From contig NZ_CP046171.1 of the NCBI RefSeq assembly GCF_011801125.1, positions 6,138,001-6,202,000 on the forward strand: a stretch of DNA of 64,000 bases, written 5' to 3'. This DNA is from Nocardia brasiliensis. Lineage in GTDB: Bacteria > Actinomycetota > Actinomycetes > Mycobacteriales > Mycobacteriaceae. Positions 23,884-33,145 of this stretch are shown here, piece by piece. Within the stretch, counting starts at the first letter, position 1; each line of letters starts with the position of its first letter. The notes under the pieces were generated by a model. It did no database searches. It was not told where the DNA came from and saw only the letters and a list, made by a program, of their open reading frames with translations. The position numbers and the translations under genes were made by a program.

Positions 23884-25656
23884 ATGACACCGCCCGCACT
23901 CAAACGCCGGAACACACGATCGTCGTTTACGACGCTTGGCGACGACGTCCGGGTTGGAATTTACGTGCGCCGCTCGACCGATGACGAACATCAACCGTAT
24001 TCCATCGAGGCCCAGGACACTCGGCTCGATGCCTACATCGACTCCCAACCAGGGTGGCGACGCGTCGCCCGCTTTCATGACGATGCCTCCGGAGCGAGCA
24101 CCAACCGACCAGGCCTGGAGAAGGCGATAGCCGCCGCCCACGCTGGTCTGATCGATGTCCTTCTCGTCTACCGCGTCGACCGGTTCTCTCGCAACCTGCG
24201 CGACATGGTGGTGCTGCTCGACGAACTCGACGGCGCCGGGGTCGTATTCCGCTCGGCCACCGAGCCTTTCGATACCGCCACCCCGATGGGCCGGATGCTC
24301 GTTCAGATGCTCGGCATGTTTGCCCAGTTCGAACGCGACACCATCATCGACCGTGTCATCGCAGGCATGGAACGCAAAGCAGCCAAAGGCAAATGGAAAG
24401 GAGGCAAACGCCCCTTCGGCTACCTCGTGGACCCCACCACTCATGTCCTGACGATCAACCCGACCGAAGCCGCTGTCGTCCGAACCATCTTCGCCATCTA
24501 CACCCGCGACCGCGATGGCGCACGCACGATCGCCACCATCCTCAACGACCGCGGCCACCGCACCACCACCGGCGGGCTTTGGTCCACCCAACAAGTACTG
24601 CGAGTATTGACCAACCGAACCTACCTGGGCGAGATCAACTTCCGCGGAAACACGACCACCGACAGCCACGAACCAATCATCACTACTTCGACATGGCAAC
24701 AGGCACAACACATCCTCGAAGCTCGCGCCGAAAGCCCCGCCCACCGCGCGGCCTCAGGATCGGACTACATGCTCACCGGCCGACTGCACTGTCCCCACTG
24801 CAATCGAGCCATGGTCGGCACCCGCGCCACCGGACGAAGCCGCTCCTACCGTTACTACACCTGCGGCAACGTCTCCCGTTTCAACGCAGCAAAATGCGAC
24901 TTTCCGCGCCTGGACGCCGACGCCGTCGACGCAGCCATCCTCGACGCCCTAGCCACCTTCTACCGCACACAACACACCATCATCGACGCCGCCATCGACA
25001 ACGCCCGCCGCAACCACCGCACAGCACACGCCGACCGCCGAGCCGAACTGACAACCATCAATACGGAACTCACAAAAACCAATCACGCCATCGAGCGCTA
25101 CCTCACCGCGTTCGAACGCGGAACCCTCGCCGACGAACTCCTCGCCGAGCGCCTCACCAGCCTCCACACCAAGACCAACCAGCTCCAGAATCGCCGCGAC
25201 GAGCTGACCTACGAGATGGAAGAAGAACCCCGATCACCCGAACCCGCCACACTCAACGACATCGCACACCACATCGCCGAGGTCATCCGCGACGGCAACA
25301 ACAACCAAACCAAAGCACTCATCGAAGCGCTCATCGCCAAAGTCACCATCACCGCACCGGATCGACTGATCCCGATCTTCCGGATTCCCCAACCCACCTC
25401 ACAGGACCCAACCCCTGCAGGAAACACGAAAACCGCCCCCGAAGGGACGGTTCGTATACCGACTACATCGGTGGAGCTAAGGGGACTCGAACCCCTGACC
25501 CCCACACTGCCAGTGTGGTGCGCTACCAGCTGCGCCATAGCCCCGAGTGGGTTGCTTTCAGGTTTCCCTGACTGCCTGAACGAAGTTACACCACGGGTGT
25601 GGTGGCGGCCAAATCGCCTTGAATTGGGGGTGGCGGAGGGGAGTTTGGAGTCGTAG
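23884..25656 (+). CDS. large serine recombinase/integrase, C-terminus reads through tRNA-Ala antisense
   Basis: Site-specific recombinase. The N-terminal resolvase domain has VGIYVRRSTDDE with catalytic Ser31, and VYRVDRFSRNL. The recombinase domain includes KGGKRPFGYLVD, and the zinc ribbon is LHCPHCNRAM to YYTCGN (four Cys). A coiled coil follows near residues 375-440. Total 590 residues. The real domain content ends near residue 515; residues about 530-553 are the antisense of the tRNA-Ala gene and the rest is chromosomal sequence. That is what integration beside attR would give. GAGGGG lies about five bases before ATG 23884. Confidence 0.93.
   Translation: MTPPALKRRNTRSSFTTLGDDVRVGIYVRRSTDDEHQPYSIEAQDTRLDAYIDSQPGWRRVARFHDDASGASTNRPGLEKAIAAAHAGLIDVLLVYRVDRFSRNLRDMVVLLDELDGAGVVFRSATEPFDTATPMGRMLVQMLGMFAQFERDTIIDRVIAGMERKAAKGKWKGGKRPFGYLVDPTTHVLTINPTEAAVVRTIFAIYTRDRDGARTIATILNDRGHRTTTGGLWSTQQVLRVLTNRTYLGEINFRGNTTTDSHEPIITTSTWQQAQHILEARAESPAHRAASGSDYMLTGRLHCPHCNRAMVGTRATGRSRSYRYYTCGNVSRFNAAKCDFPRLDADAVDAAILDALATFYRTQHTIIDAAIDNARRNHRTAHADRRAELTTINTELTKTNHAIERYLTAFERGTLADELLAERLTSLHTKTNQLQNRRDELTYEMEEEPRSPEPATLNDIAHHIAEVIRDGNNNQTKALIEALIAKVTITAPDRLIPIFRIPQPTSQDPTPAGNTKTAPEGTVRIPTTSVELRGLEPLTPTLPVWCATSCAIAPSGLLSGFPDCLNEVTPRVWWRPNRLELGVAEGSLES
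25472..25544 (-). tRNA. tRNA-Ala (GGC anticodon)
   Basis: 73-base cloverleaf on the minus strand, 5' GGGGCTA to TAGCTCC A 3'. The acceptor stem has the G3:U70 pair that defines alanine tRNA. The anticodon arm is CCACA CTGGCAG TGTGG with GGC at positions 34-36, and the T loop GTTCGAGTC is standard. CCA is not encoded. Its 3' end faces the serine recombinase gene, as expected for a tRNA used as attB. Confidence 0.97.
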
Positions 25657-25658
25657 TA

Positions 25659-25674
25659 TCGAACGCATGTTCGA
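25659..25674. promoter_or_regulatory. LexA/SOS box
   Basis: TCGAACGCATGTTCGA is a perfect match to the actinobacterial LexA operator (CGAAC-N4-GTTCG, fully palindromic in the arms). It lies 58-74 bases upstream of the preferred start of the DUF222/HNH gene. Members of the mycobacterial 13E12 family are known SOS genes with such boxes. The ATG at 25667 lies inside the operator and is therefore an unlikely start. Confidence 0.85.
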
Positions 25675-25732
25675 AGGCAGTGGTTCCTCGGAGCTGGGCT
25701 TTCAGGCCATGAGCGAACGAAGAGAGCGAATC

Positions 25733-27139
25733 ATGACGCAGCGCACATCGCGCATGAGCGATGAGGGGTTGATCGAGGCCCTTCGGACGGCGCATGGGGC
25801 TGCCGCGGCGGCGCAGGCGGCGGAGGTGTTCGCGGTTCGCGAGTTGTATCGGCGGCACCGGGCGTCGAGTGCGCAGCCGGGGCCCGGTGGGGTGCGGGCT
25901 GGTGAGTTCGCGGCGACCGAAGCGGCGATGGCAATACAGGTCGACGAGGGGTCGGTCGCGGCGATGATCGATGTGGGGTTGGCGTTGGAGGGTTGGTTGC
26001 CGCGCACGCGGGCGGAGTTCGCGGCGGGGCGGATCGATCTGGCCAAGGTGCGGGTGATCATCGACAACACGCGTGCGGTGGCCGGGGAGGTGCTCGCGGA
26101 GTTGGAGCCGCGGTTGCTGGAGACGGCGCGGCGGACGACGCCGGTGCGGCTGCGGCAGACGGCGCGGCGGTGGGTGGCGCGGTTGGATCCAGGTGGGGCG
26201 CAACGGCGGCGAGAACAGCGGCAGGACGATCGGGACGTCCGGATTCGGGCCATGCAGGACGGCATGGCGGTGTTCGACGGGGTGTTGCCCGCGCCGGACG
26301 CGCAGACGGTGGCGATGCGGCTGCGAGAGATGAGTCTGCAGGTGTGCTCGTCGGATCCGCGGACGATGCCGCAGCGGCGGGCGGACGCGCTGGTGGCGTT
26401 GGCGGACGGCTCGGGGCGGTTGCGGTGCGCGTGCGGTCGCGGCGCGCGATGCCCGAAGCGGGAGATTACACAGCCGCCGCGGCGGCCGCTGATCCAGATC
26501 GGTATTCCGGCGGACACGCTGCTCGGCATGACGGAGGCGCCGGCGTTCCTGGCCGGGTACGGGCCGATCGATGCGGCGTTGGCGCGCATGATCGCCGAAC
26601 ATGCGCGGTTTCAAGTGATTCCGGAACAGTCCGGCGCCGAGGAACCGGTCGCAGCCGAACAGGTCGCGCACACACCACGATTGGCGCGCGAGGTGCGCGC
26701 GCTGGACGGCATGTGCCGGTTCCCGAACTGCGTCATGCCTGCGGCGGAATCCGAACTGGCACACCATCGCTCGACTGCCACCAGGGCCGACCTGACGGCA
26801 CTCTGCACGCGACATCACCGCTTGAAAGTGTTGGTGGACAAGCGGAAAGTGCCATGGGAGACCTGGCTGACCGAGGCCGACCGACTGCAATGGACCACAC
26901 CCACCGGCGAGAAGCAGACGACCGCGCGCGAAGGTGCGCGATACCTGTTCCCGCACAACGACTCCGACGCACCAGCCGAGACCGTGCCGGTAACGGAGAC
27001 GACCACGCGCGCACTGCCCGACGACCTCGCCTATCCCCTGCGCGGCCACGTCCTGGTCCATCGGCAACTGTGCCGGATCGCACCGGAAGACGAAATCCCC
27101 GATGACGCAGCGCCTCCCGCGGTCGACACCGCGTACTGA
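25733..27139 (+). CDS. DUF222/HNH protein of the 13E12 repeat family
   Basis: About 468 residues. The N-terminal DUF222 helical region (EALRTAHGAAAAAQAAEVFAV onward) is followed by an HNH-type zinc fold near residues 325-380: CRFPNC, then ELAHHRSTATRADLTALC and HHRLK. This is the 13E12 family abundant in mycobacteria and nocardiae, in which some members are DNA-damage induced; its function is unknown, with nuclease activity assumed from the HNH fold. ATG 25733 is preferred because GAGAG lies eight bases upstream; 25709 and 25667 are in frame, but the latter lies in the LexA box. High GC and strong G/C third-base bias mark it as chromosomal, unlike the recombinase. Confidence 0.85.
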   Translation: MTQRTSRMSDEGLIEALRTAHGAAAAAQAAEVFAVRELYRRHRASSAQPGPGGVRAGEFAATEAAMAIQVDEGSVAAMIDVGLALEGWLPRTRAEFAAGRIDLAKVRVIIDNTRAVAGEVLAELEPRLLETARRTTPVRLRQTARRWVARLDPGGAQRRREQRQDDRDVRIRAMQDGMAVFDGVLPAPDAQTVAMRLREMSLQVCSSDPRTMPQRRADALVALADGSGRLRCACGRGARCPKREITQPPRRPLIQIGIPADTLLGMTEAPAFLAGYGPIDAALARMIAEHARFQVIPEQSGAEEPVAAEQVAHTPRLAREVRALDGMCRFPNCVMPAAESELAHHRSTATRADLTALCTRHHRLKVLVDKRKVPWETWLTEADRLQWTTPTGEKQTTAREGARYLFPHNDSDAPAETVPVTETTTRALPDDLAYPLRGHVLVHRQLCRIAPEDEIPDDAAPPAVDTAY

Positions 27140-27621
27140 ACCACGAGTTCGGCCGGTGCGGTCGAACAGCCGGGCCGGGGCGTCGGCAACCGGAGTCGAC
27201 GCCCCGCCCACCGACCACCCGAAATATCGACGCGCAGCAGTCCCGGGCTACTGGGGAAGCCGGGATGGCGCCGTCGAGCAGGCCGGGCCGGCGACTGGTG
27301 GAGTCGCCGGCCCGGCCATGCAACCGAACCTGCGGCCGCCCCACCATATCTGGCGCGTCGAAAACAACTCCCGCACAACCGAACCGGCTCGACACCTGCC
27401 GCGAACGCCGGAGCAAATGATGTGCCCGGCCACGGCACCGGCGGCGTGGGCAGATCGAGCTCACCACCCTCAGCCGGGGGCGCCCAGCAAGCGTGCGACG
27501 ACTCAGACCTCAAACCACCCGAATGCTCGGCGCCGCGGTCCCGGGGGACTCCAGGAGTCGGATCGCGCGCCGGGCGGGGCCGGGCCGTGGCGGGTGGTGC
27601 GTCCGGCTCGGCCCCCCGGTC
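27140..27621. other. non-coding gap with terminator-like hairpin
   Basis: 482 bases between two convergent genes. Apart from the hairpin at 27281-27317 I see no supported gene; frames on both strands lack family resemblance. Confidence 0.5.
27281..27317. terminator. 16-bp perfect hairpin
   Basis: Arms GGCCGGGCCGGCGACT and its exact complement are separated by a five-base loop, GGTGG. There is no T run on either side, so it would be a GC-hairpin (bidirectional) terminator between the convergent HNH and methyltransferase genes. Confidence 0.55.
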
Positions 27622-28425
27622 TCAGGACTTGACCGCGATCCCGCCGACGATGATCTGCTCGACCAGGGTGAGGTTGTCGCGCACGATGGTGTCCGGCCGC
27701 CAGTAGCTCAGCGGCACCAGGCCGGGCTCGACCAGCTCGTAACCGCGGAACAACCGCTTGATCTCCGCCTCGGTCCGGAAACGTCCGGTGCCGAGGAATT
27801 CGAGGAACGACTTCTCCAAGGCCTGCGATTCTGGACCGTTGTTCAAGAAGTGCGTGATGAACAGATGACTGCCGACCGGCACCGCGTCCATGTACCCGTC
27901 GACGACACCTTCCGGGTCCTCGTCATCGTGCAGGTGATGCAGCATGCCGACGAGCATCACGGCCACCGGTTCGGAAAAATCGATCATCTTCTGCACGTCG
28001 GGATGGGCGAGCACGGCCGCCGGATCCCGCAAATCGGCGGTGATGACTCGGGTTTGGCCGCTGTCGCCGAGCAAAGCCCGGCCATGCGCCAAGACAATCG
28101 GATCCTTGTCGACATAGACGACCCGGGCCTCGGGCTGAAACGCCTGCGCCACCTGATGGGTGTTCTCCATGGTGGGCAGACCGGCGCCGAGATCGAGATA
28201 CTGCTTCAGGCTCGCCTTGCCCGCGAGGTATTTGACGCCGCGACCGAGCACGGCGCGATTCAGTTTCGCCAGCTCGTCCACTTCGGGCATGGTTTCCTGG
28301 AGATGCTTGATGACATGCTCGTCGGACGGGTAATAGTCCTTACCACCGAGTAGCGCGTCATAGACTCTCGAGATGCTCGGCTTGCTCACGTCGAAATCAA
28401 CAGGCGCCGACTCGGAACTCGTCAT
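27622..28425 (-). CDS. SAM-dependent methyltransferase, DUF574 family
   Basis: A 267-residue protein of the actinobacterial Methyltransf_19/DUF574 family. It shows the N-terminal family block KPSISRVYDALLGGKDYYP, the SAM site YLDLGAGLPT, VVYVDKDPIV (acidic end of strand 2) and VMLVGMLHHL. Substrates of this large family are mostly unknown. It is a lone gene: the HNH gene converges on it, and the gene upstream is more than 100 bases away. Confidence 0.9.
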   Translation of the reverse strand: MTSSESAPVDFDVSKPSISRVYDALLGGKDYYPSDEHVIKHLQETMPEVDELAKLNRAVLGRGVKYLAGKASLKQYLDLGAGLPTMENTHQVAQAFQPEARVVYVDKDPIVLAHGRALLGDSGQTRVITADLRDPAAVLAHPDVQKMIDFSEPVAVMLVGMLHHLHDDEDPEGVVDGYMDAVPVGSHLFITHFLNNGPESQALEKSFLEFLGTGRFRTEAEIKRLFRGYELVEPGLVPLSYWRPDTIVRDNLTLVEQIIVGGIAVKS

Positions 28426-28529
28426 CGTTCATCCTTCGGGCGAATACTCGGACAATTGACCGTATTCGAAAAGCCTAGCTACCCAACCGGCTGCCGTGCG
28501 GGCCAATGCCACAATCCGGTAGGCGATCG

Positions 28530-29267
28530 CTACCGGGTCAGCGCATCGACCCAATCCTCTTTGCTGACATCGATCTTCGTCTTGCCGTCGAACACGGCGG
28601 GTGTGGCCGCTGTGCCGTCGAGCGCCTCGCCGAGCGCCGCGGTGGCGGCGGTAGCCGTGACCTTGGCCTCGTCGACCCGGGCACCGGTGGCGATGCACTG
28701 CAACTGCGCCTCGGGCGCGCCCGCGACCCGGGCGAGCGCGGCGAGCTCGTCGTTGCTCAGATCCGCACCACCCTCGCTCGGTCGCTTGGTGGTGAACAGT
28801 TCCATGTGGAACTTAGAGTACACCGGGCCCGAACCACCCTCAGCGACACACTGATTCGCCGCAACCGCCCGGCTGGAATAGTCCTTGCTCTTTGAACGGG
28901 CGTCCAGAAAGTTCACCAACCGGTAGCGCACGGCCAGCTTGCCCTCGTCGACCCGCTGCGCGATCTCCTGACCGTAGATGCGTTCCAGGTTGCCGCAGCC
29001 GGGGCAGAGCGGGTCCTCGAAGATATCGATCGTCTTCTTCGCGTCCTGACGTCCGAGCAGAATCGAACCGTCCGGTTCCAACTGCGCCCGGACGGAGGCC
29101 TCGCGCACCGTCCCATATCCCTCGTTGCGCACGCTCACCTCGTCGTGTCCCCAGTTGATCGCCGCGACGACGATCACGGCGATCAAGGCGAGGGCCACGG
29201 CGCCCAGCGCGTACGTGGTCTTACTGGACATGGGTCGTGGGGTGTAGTTCGAACGCGATTCGCTCAC
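28530..29267 (-). CDS. membrane-anchored DsbA-like thioredoxin-fold protein
   Basis: 245 residues with a cytosolic N-tail, one transmembrane helix (TYALGAVALALIAVIVVAAI, about residues 17-36) and an extracytoplasmic DsbA-like domain. The active-site motif is DPLCPGCGNLE (CPGC); TPAVF near the C-terminus supplies the conserved cis-proline. It probably makes or isomerises disulfides in exported proteins. GTG 29267 (SESRSNYTPRPM) is chosen as in mycobacterial relatives; the frame is open to 29345 but that would overlap the MFS gene. Confidence 0.85.
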   Translation of the reverse strand: MSESRSNYTPRPMSSKTTYALGAVALALIAVIVVAAINWGHDEVSVRNEGYGTVREASVRAQLEPDGSILLGRQDAKKTIDIFEDPLCPGCGNLERIYGQEIAQRVDEGKLAVRYRLVNFLDARSKSKDYSSRAVAANQCVAEGGSGPVYSKFHMELFTTKRPSEGGADLSNDELAALARVAGAPEAQLQCIATGARVDEAKVTATAATAALGEALDGTAATPAVFDGKTKIDVSKEDWVDALTR

Positions 29268-29341
29268 CCCCACACTCTGCCGCAACGCGCGCGGCACCCG
29301 CGCGCCAGCCCCCGCACGCTGCGACGATCCCCACAGGCCGG

Positions 29342-30781
29342 TCACCGGGCCGTGGTGGCGTCCTCGGAGCGATCCGTGCCGGGACGCACCGCGCGGTCCC
29401 GTTCGGCGACAGCGGATTCGACATCGGCGACCGGCGGCACCGCACTGTCGGCGACGGGCGCGCCCGCCACCTCGCTCACCGCCTGATCGACCTTCTCCTC
29501 CTCGGACAACAGTTGATGGTCCGCACCGTCCGCGCCACAGAGATGGTCACATCCGACGGTCTGCTCGGCGGTCCGCCTACGCAGCGGCTCCGGCACGATC
29601 GCCCAGCCCACCGCGGCGATGGCGAGCAGCGCGCCGGTGACCGTGAGCGCGAGCCCGTAGGAGCTCTGTTGCGCCAGCGCGCCCACCGCGACGGGACCGA
29701 GCACGGTACCGAGGTCGGCGGCCATCTGGAATCCGGCGAGCACCGGTCCGCCGCGCGCGTTCGGCCCGATCACGTCGGCGACGGCGGCCTGCTGGGTCGG
29801 GGTGAACAGGCCCGCGCCGAGACCGGCCACGAACGAGGTGACGAGCAGCAACGGCAGGGTGTCGGCGACACCGAGTCCGGCGGTGCCGACCGCGCACACC
29901 AGCGACCCGGCGATCAGGAAAGGCTTGCGCCCCCATCGATCCGAGTACCGGCCTGCCAGGAACAGCACCGCGACGTTGCCCGCGGCGAACACGGTCAACG
30001 CCACCCCGGCCATGCCTGGGGTCTGGTGCAGCACCTCGACGACGAGCAACGGCACCAACGCCATCCGCACGCCGAAGATGGCCGCGCCGTTGGCGAAGTT
30101 GGACCACAGCACCGCGCGATACTCCGATCGCGCCCAGGCCTCGCGGAACGACATCATCCGCACGCCGCCAACGGGTTCCGGCGCGGCCAGCTGCGAATCA
30201 CGCAGGGCCAGATACACCGCGACGGTCACCGCGAGCAGCGCCACCGCGTAGATCACGAACGGCATCCGCAGCCCGAGCCCCGACAGCGCACCACCGACCA
30301 GCGGCCCGCTGACCGACCCGATCAGAAAGCTGGTGGACCACAGGCCGGACACCCGGCCGCGCGCGGCGGGCGGGGACATCCGGATCACCAGCGCCAGCGA
30401 GGACACCGTGAACATGGTCGACCCGATGCCGCCGAGCGACCGCAAAACCATCAGCTGCCAATAACTTTGGGCCAGCGCGCTGGCGCCGGTGGAGACCGCG
30501 ACGATCAGCAGGCCGCCCAGATACACCGACCGCTCGCCCAGGCGCTGCACCAGCCGCCCGCTCAGCGGCGCGAACAGCAGCCGCATCAGGGCGAAGGCGC
30601 TGACGATCGCCGAGGCCGCCGCGACGCCGACGCCGAAGCTGCGCGCGAACTGCGGCAGCACCGGAGCGACCAACCCGAATCCGATCGCGATGACGAACGC
30701 ACCACCGACGAGCACCCAGATCTCGATGGGAAGAGCGTCGGCGCGGGGGTTCGATCTACCGCTCACCGATCCGTCACTCAC
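29342..30781 (-). CDS. MFS transporter
   Basis: 479-residue major facilitator with about 12 hydrophobic segments. Signature loops include GRLVQRLGERSVYLGG between helices 2 and 3 and DRWGRKPFLIAG in the matching place of the second half, with RGRVSGLWSTSFLIGS. The form suggests an efflux pump. The last 60 residues are a hydrophilic acidic tail (SEEEKVDQAVSEVAG and more). The GTG start overlaps the end of pgm by eight bases, so the two are coupled; the biochemical reason is not clear. Confidence 0.88.
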   Translation of the reverse strand: MSDGSVSGRSNPRADALPIEIWVLVGGAFVIAIGFGLVAPVLPQFARSFGVGVAAASAIVSAFALMRLLFAPLSGRLVQRLGERSVYLGGLLIVAVSTGASALAQSYWQLMVLRSLGGIGSTMFTVSSLALVIRMSPPAARGRVSGLWSTSFLIGSVSGPLVGGALSGLGLRMPFVIYAVALLAVTVAVYLALRDSQLAAPEPVGGVRMMSFREAWARSEYRAVLWSNFANGAAIFGVRMALVPLLVVEVLHQTPGMAGVALTVFAAGNVAVLFLAGRYSDRWGRKPFLIAGSLVCAVGTAGLGVADTLPLLLVTSFVAGLGAGLFTPTQQAAVADVIGPNARGGPVLAGFQMAADLGTVLGPVAVGALAQQSSYGLALTVTGALLAIAAVGWAIVPEPLRRRTAEQTVGCDHLCGADGADHQLLSEEEKVDQAVSEVAGAPVADSAVPPVADVESAVAERDRAVRPGTDRSEDATTAR

Positions 30782-32414
30782 CGGATAGCGCCTGTCCCAC
30801 CACTTCTTCCGCGGCCGCCTGCACCTGGGTCAGATGCTCGGGGCCGTGGAACGACTCCGCGTAGATCTTGTATTTGTCCTCGGTGCCCGACGGGCGGGCG
30901 GCGAACCAGGCGTTCTCGGTGGTCACCTTGAGCCCGCCCAGCGGCGCGCCGTTTCCTTTCGCCCTGGTGAGCACGGACGTGATGGGCTCACCGGCGATCT
31001 CCTTGGTGGTGATCATGTCCGGAGTCAACTTCGCAAGCAGTGCTTTCTGTTCCGACGTCGCCGCCGCGTCGATCCGGGCGTAGGCCGGGGTGCCGTAGCG
31101 CCGTTCGAGTTCGACGTAGCGCGCGGACGGACTCTGGCCGGTGACCGCGGCGATCTCGGCGGCCAGCAGCGCGAGCAGGATGCCGTCCTTGTCGGTGGTC
31201 CACACGGTGCCGTCCATCCGCAGGAATGAGGCGCCCGCGCTCTCCTCCCCGCCGAAAGCGAGACTGCCGCTGAACAATCCGGGCACGAAGAACTTGAACC
31301 CGACGGGCACCTCGTGCACGTCACGGCCGAGCACGCCGACTACCCGGTCGATCATCGACGAGGTGACCACGGTCTTGCCGATCTTGGTCAGCGCGTCCCA
31401 GCCCATCCGGTTCGCCACCAGGTATTCGATGGCGACCGCGAGGAAGTGATTCGGGTTCATCAGCCCGCCGTCCGGGGTGACGATGCCGTGCCGGTCGGCG
31501 TCGGCGTCGTTGCCGGTGGACAGGTCGTAGTCGTCCTTGATCGCGATGAGCGAGGCCATCGCGTACCGCGAGGACGGGTCCATCCGGATCTTGCCGTCGC
31601 TGTCGAGCGTCATGAAACGCCACGTGGGATCGACGAACGGGTTGACGACCTCCAGCTCGAGATCGTAACGCTGGCCGATCTCCTCCCAGTAGTCCACGCT
31701 CGCCCCGCCCATCGGGTCGGCACCGAGGCGGATGCCCGCGCCGCGAATCGCGTCCAGGTTCAACACGTTCGGCAGATCGGCGATGTAGTGGTCGAGGTAG
31801 TCATAGCGCTGGACGTTGGTCTCCAGCGCATGCTGCAGCGTGGTCCGCTTGATCCCGGCCAGGCCGCTGTGCAGCAGCTCGTTGGCCCTGGCGGCGATCG
31901 CGTCGGTGGCGGTGTTGTCGGCAGGACCGCCGTGCGGCGGGTTGTATTTGAAGCCGCCGTCGCGCGGCGGATTGTGCGACGGGGTGATCACGATACCGTC
32001 GGCCTGATGCTTGGTGCCGCCCCGATTGTGGCGCAGCACAGCGTGACTCAGCGCGGGCGTCGGGGTGTAGCGGTCCCTCGCGTCGATCATCGCGACGACG
32101 TCGTTGGCGGCGAGCACCTCGAGCGCGGTGACCATGGCGGGCTCGGACAGCGCGTGGGTGTCCCTGGCCAGATACACCGGGCCGGTAATCCCGCGCGTGG
32201 CACGGTATTCCACGATCGACTGGGTGATCGCCAGGATGTGCGCCTCGTTGAAGGCGGTATCGAGGCTCGAGCCGCGATGCCCCGAGGTGCCGAACACCAC
32301 CCGCTGCGCCGGATCGGACGGATCCGGGATGCGGCTGTAATAGGCCGTGACCAGGTGGGCGATGTCCTCCAGGTCGGTGGGACGCGCGAGTCGCCCTGCT
32401 CGATCATGGGCCAT
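30774..32414 (-). CDS. pgm: phosphoglucomutase (alpha-D-glucose specific)
   Basis: Interconverts glucose 1-phosphate and glucose 6-phosphate for glycogen, trehalose and cell-wall sugar nucleotides. 546 residues, normal for the Pgm family. The phospho-serine loop is IVITPSHNPPRDGG, the metal loop TGNDADADRHG, the sugar loop FGGEESAG and the phosphate loop RPSGTEDKYKIYAES. ATG 32414 has GGGAGA about seven bases upstream; the frame is open to 32477 without family similarity. Confidence 0.97.
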   Translation of the reverse strand: MAHDRAGRLARPTDLEDIAHLVTAYYSRIPDPSDPAQRVVFGTSGHRGSSLDTAFNEAHILAITQSIVEYRATRGITGPVYLARDTHALSEPAMVTALEVLAANDVVAMIDARDRYTPTPALSHAVLRHNRGGTKHQADGIVITPSHNPPRDGGFKYNPPHGGPADNTATDAIAARANELLHSGLAGIKRTTLQHALETNVQRYDYLDHYIADLPNVLNLDAIRGAGIRLGADPMGGASVDYWEEIGQRYDLELEVVNPFVDPTWRFMTLDSDGKIRMDPSSRYAMASLIAIKDDYDLSTGNDADADRHGIVTPDGGLMNPNHFLAVAIEYLVANRMGWDALTKIGKTVVTSSMIDRVVGVLGRDVHEVPVGFKFFVPGLFSGSLAFGGEESAGASFLRMDGTVWTTDKDGILLALLAAEIAAVTGQSPSARYVELERRYGTPAYARIDAAATSEQKALLAKLTPDMITTKEIAGEPITSVLTRAKGNGAPLGGLKVTTENAWFAARPSGTEDKYKIYAESFHGPEHLTQVQAAAEEVVGQALSGE

Positions 32415-32461
32415 GCTCGGGTCTCCCTTCCGTATCGGCTGCGCCCTGCTCGTCATCAGGA

Positions 32462-32701
32462 TCATGTCCACAACCACTGTCTCGTCGACGCCACGGCGAA
32501 TACCGCGACGAGGCTTGTGCTGAACGTGATCAGCGCGCCGCGAACGTCTGCGGCGGCCGGCAGCCAGTCGCCGGCACCCGCGCCGACCAGCCCACCGAGC
32601 AGCGCCGAACCGACAATGTTAACGGTCGGTGCCCCAAGTGGCAGCAGAGACTCGAAACGTGCTGCTACCGCACGGTCCATGGGGTGCTGCGGCACTGTCA
32701 T
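32462..32701 (-). pseudogene. crcB: crcB remnant (second copy), 79 codons
   Basis: Open frame with PLGAPTVNIVGSALLGGLVG, the CrcB/Fluc fluoride-channel helix with the family Asn, and ALITFSTSLVAVFAVAS, which corresponds to the GFxGGxTTFSTF region. The FxGG part is gone, and the length (79) is well below the normal 110-130. Its ATG overlaps the DUF190 stop (ATGA), as in intact crcB-DUF190-crcB operons. It is probably non-functional, though it is still open. Confidence 0.65.
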
Positions 32702-33039
32702 CGGGCGGCTCCCTGCCACAGCTCCAGTGGCGAGAGCGCGACGTTGATGGTGGTGAACAGTTCCGCGTTCTGCTCGACGAACGCGCGCAACCGCTCCGGT
32801 TCGTCGACCAGCATCAGCACCAGCGGCAGGTGATCGGCCATGTCCAGGATGCGGGTGCTGTGGATGCGTGAGGACGCGCCGTAGCCTTCGATGCCGCGCC
32901 AGACACTGGCCCCGGCGAGGCCGGTGTCCCTGGCTCTGCTGACTATCTCGGCATACAGGGGCAGATGTCGCCACTTGTCGTCTTCGTCCAGCAACACGGT
33001 CAACCGTGCCGCCGGCTGCCAGCGTCCCGCTTCCATCAT
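32698..33039 (-). CDS. DUF190 family protein
   Basis: 113 residues of the DUF190 family, usually found between two crcB genes and thought to be a small regulatory (PII-like) ferredoxin-fold protein. Family motifs are LTVLLDEDD, HLPLYAEIVSRARDTGLAGAS and VWRGIEGYGASSRIHSTRIL. ATG 33039 (followed by a second ATG at 33036) has AAGGGGG about nine bases upstream. Both flanking crcB genes are damaged, so this gene may be under relaxed selection. Confidence 0.85.
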   Translation of the reverse strand: MMEAGRWQPAARLTVLLDEDDKWRHLPLYAEIVSRARDTGLAGASVWRGIEGYGASSRIHSTRILDMADHLPLVLMLVDEPERLRAFVEQNAELFTTINVALSPLELWQGAAR

Positions 33040-33145
33040 GCCCAGGCCCCCTTTCGTCGCACCGTCGACCGCCGAGTCGTTCCAGTTGTCCCTCGGCGAC
33101 GCCACTACCGATCCCCCCGAGCCGCTCGGGCACCCGACCCGAGCA

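Noticed and set aside
1..25471. Left attachment site (copy of the tRNA-Ala 3' end)
   Set aside because: I looked for the GGGGACTCGAACCCC core elsewhere and did not see it; the left end is probably outside the window.
18590..25472. cas genes belonging to the CRISPR array
   Set aside because: None of the proteins encoded here resembles Cas1, Cas2, Cas3 or Cascade subunits.
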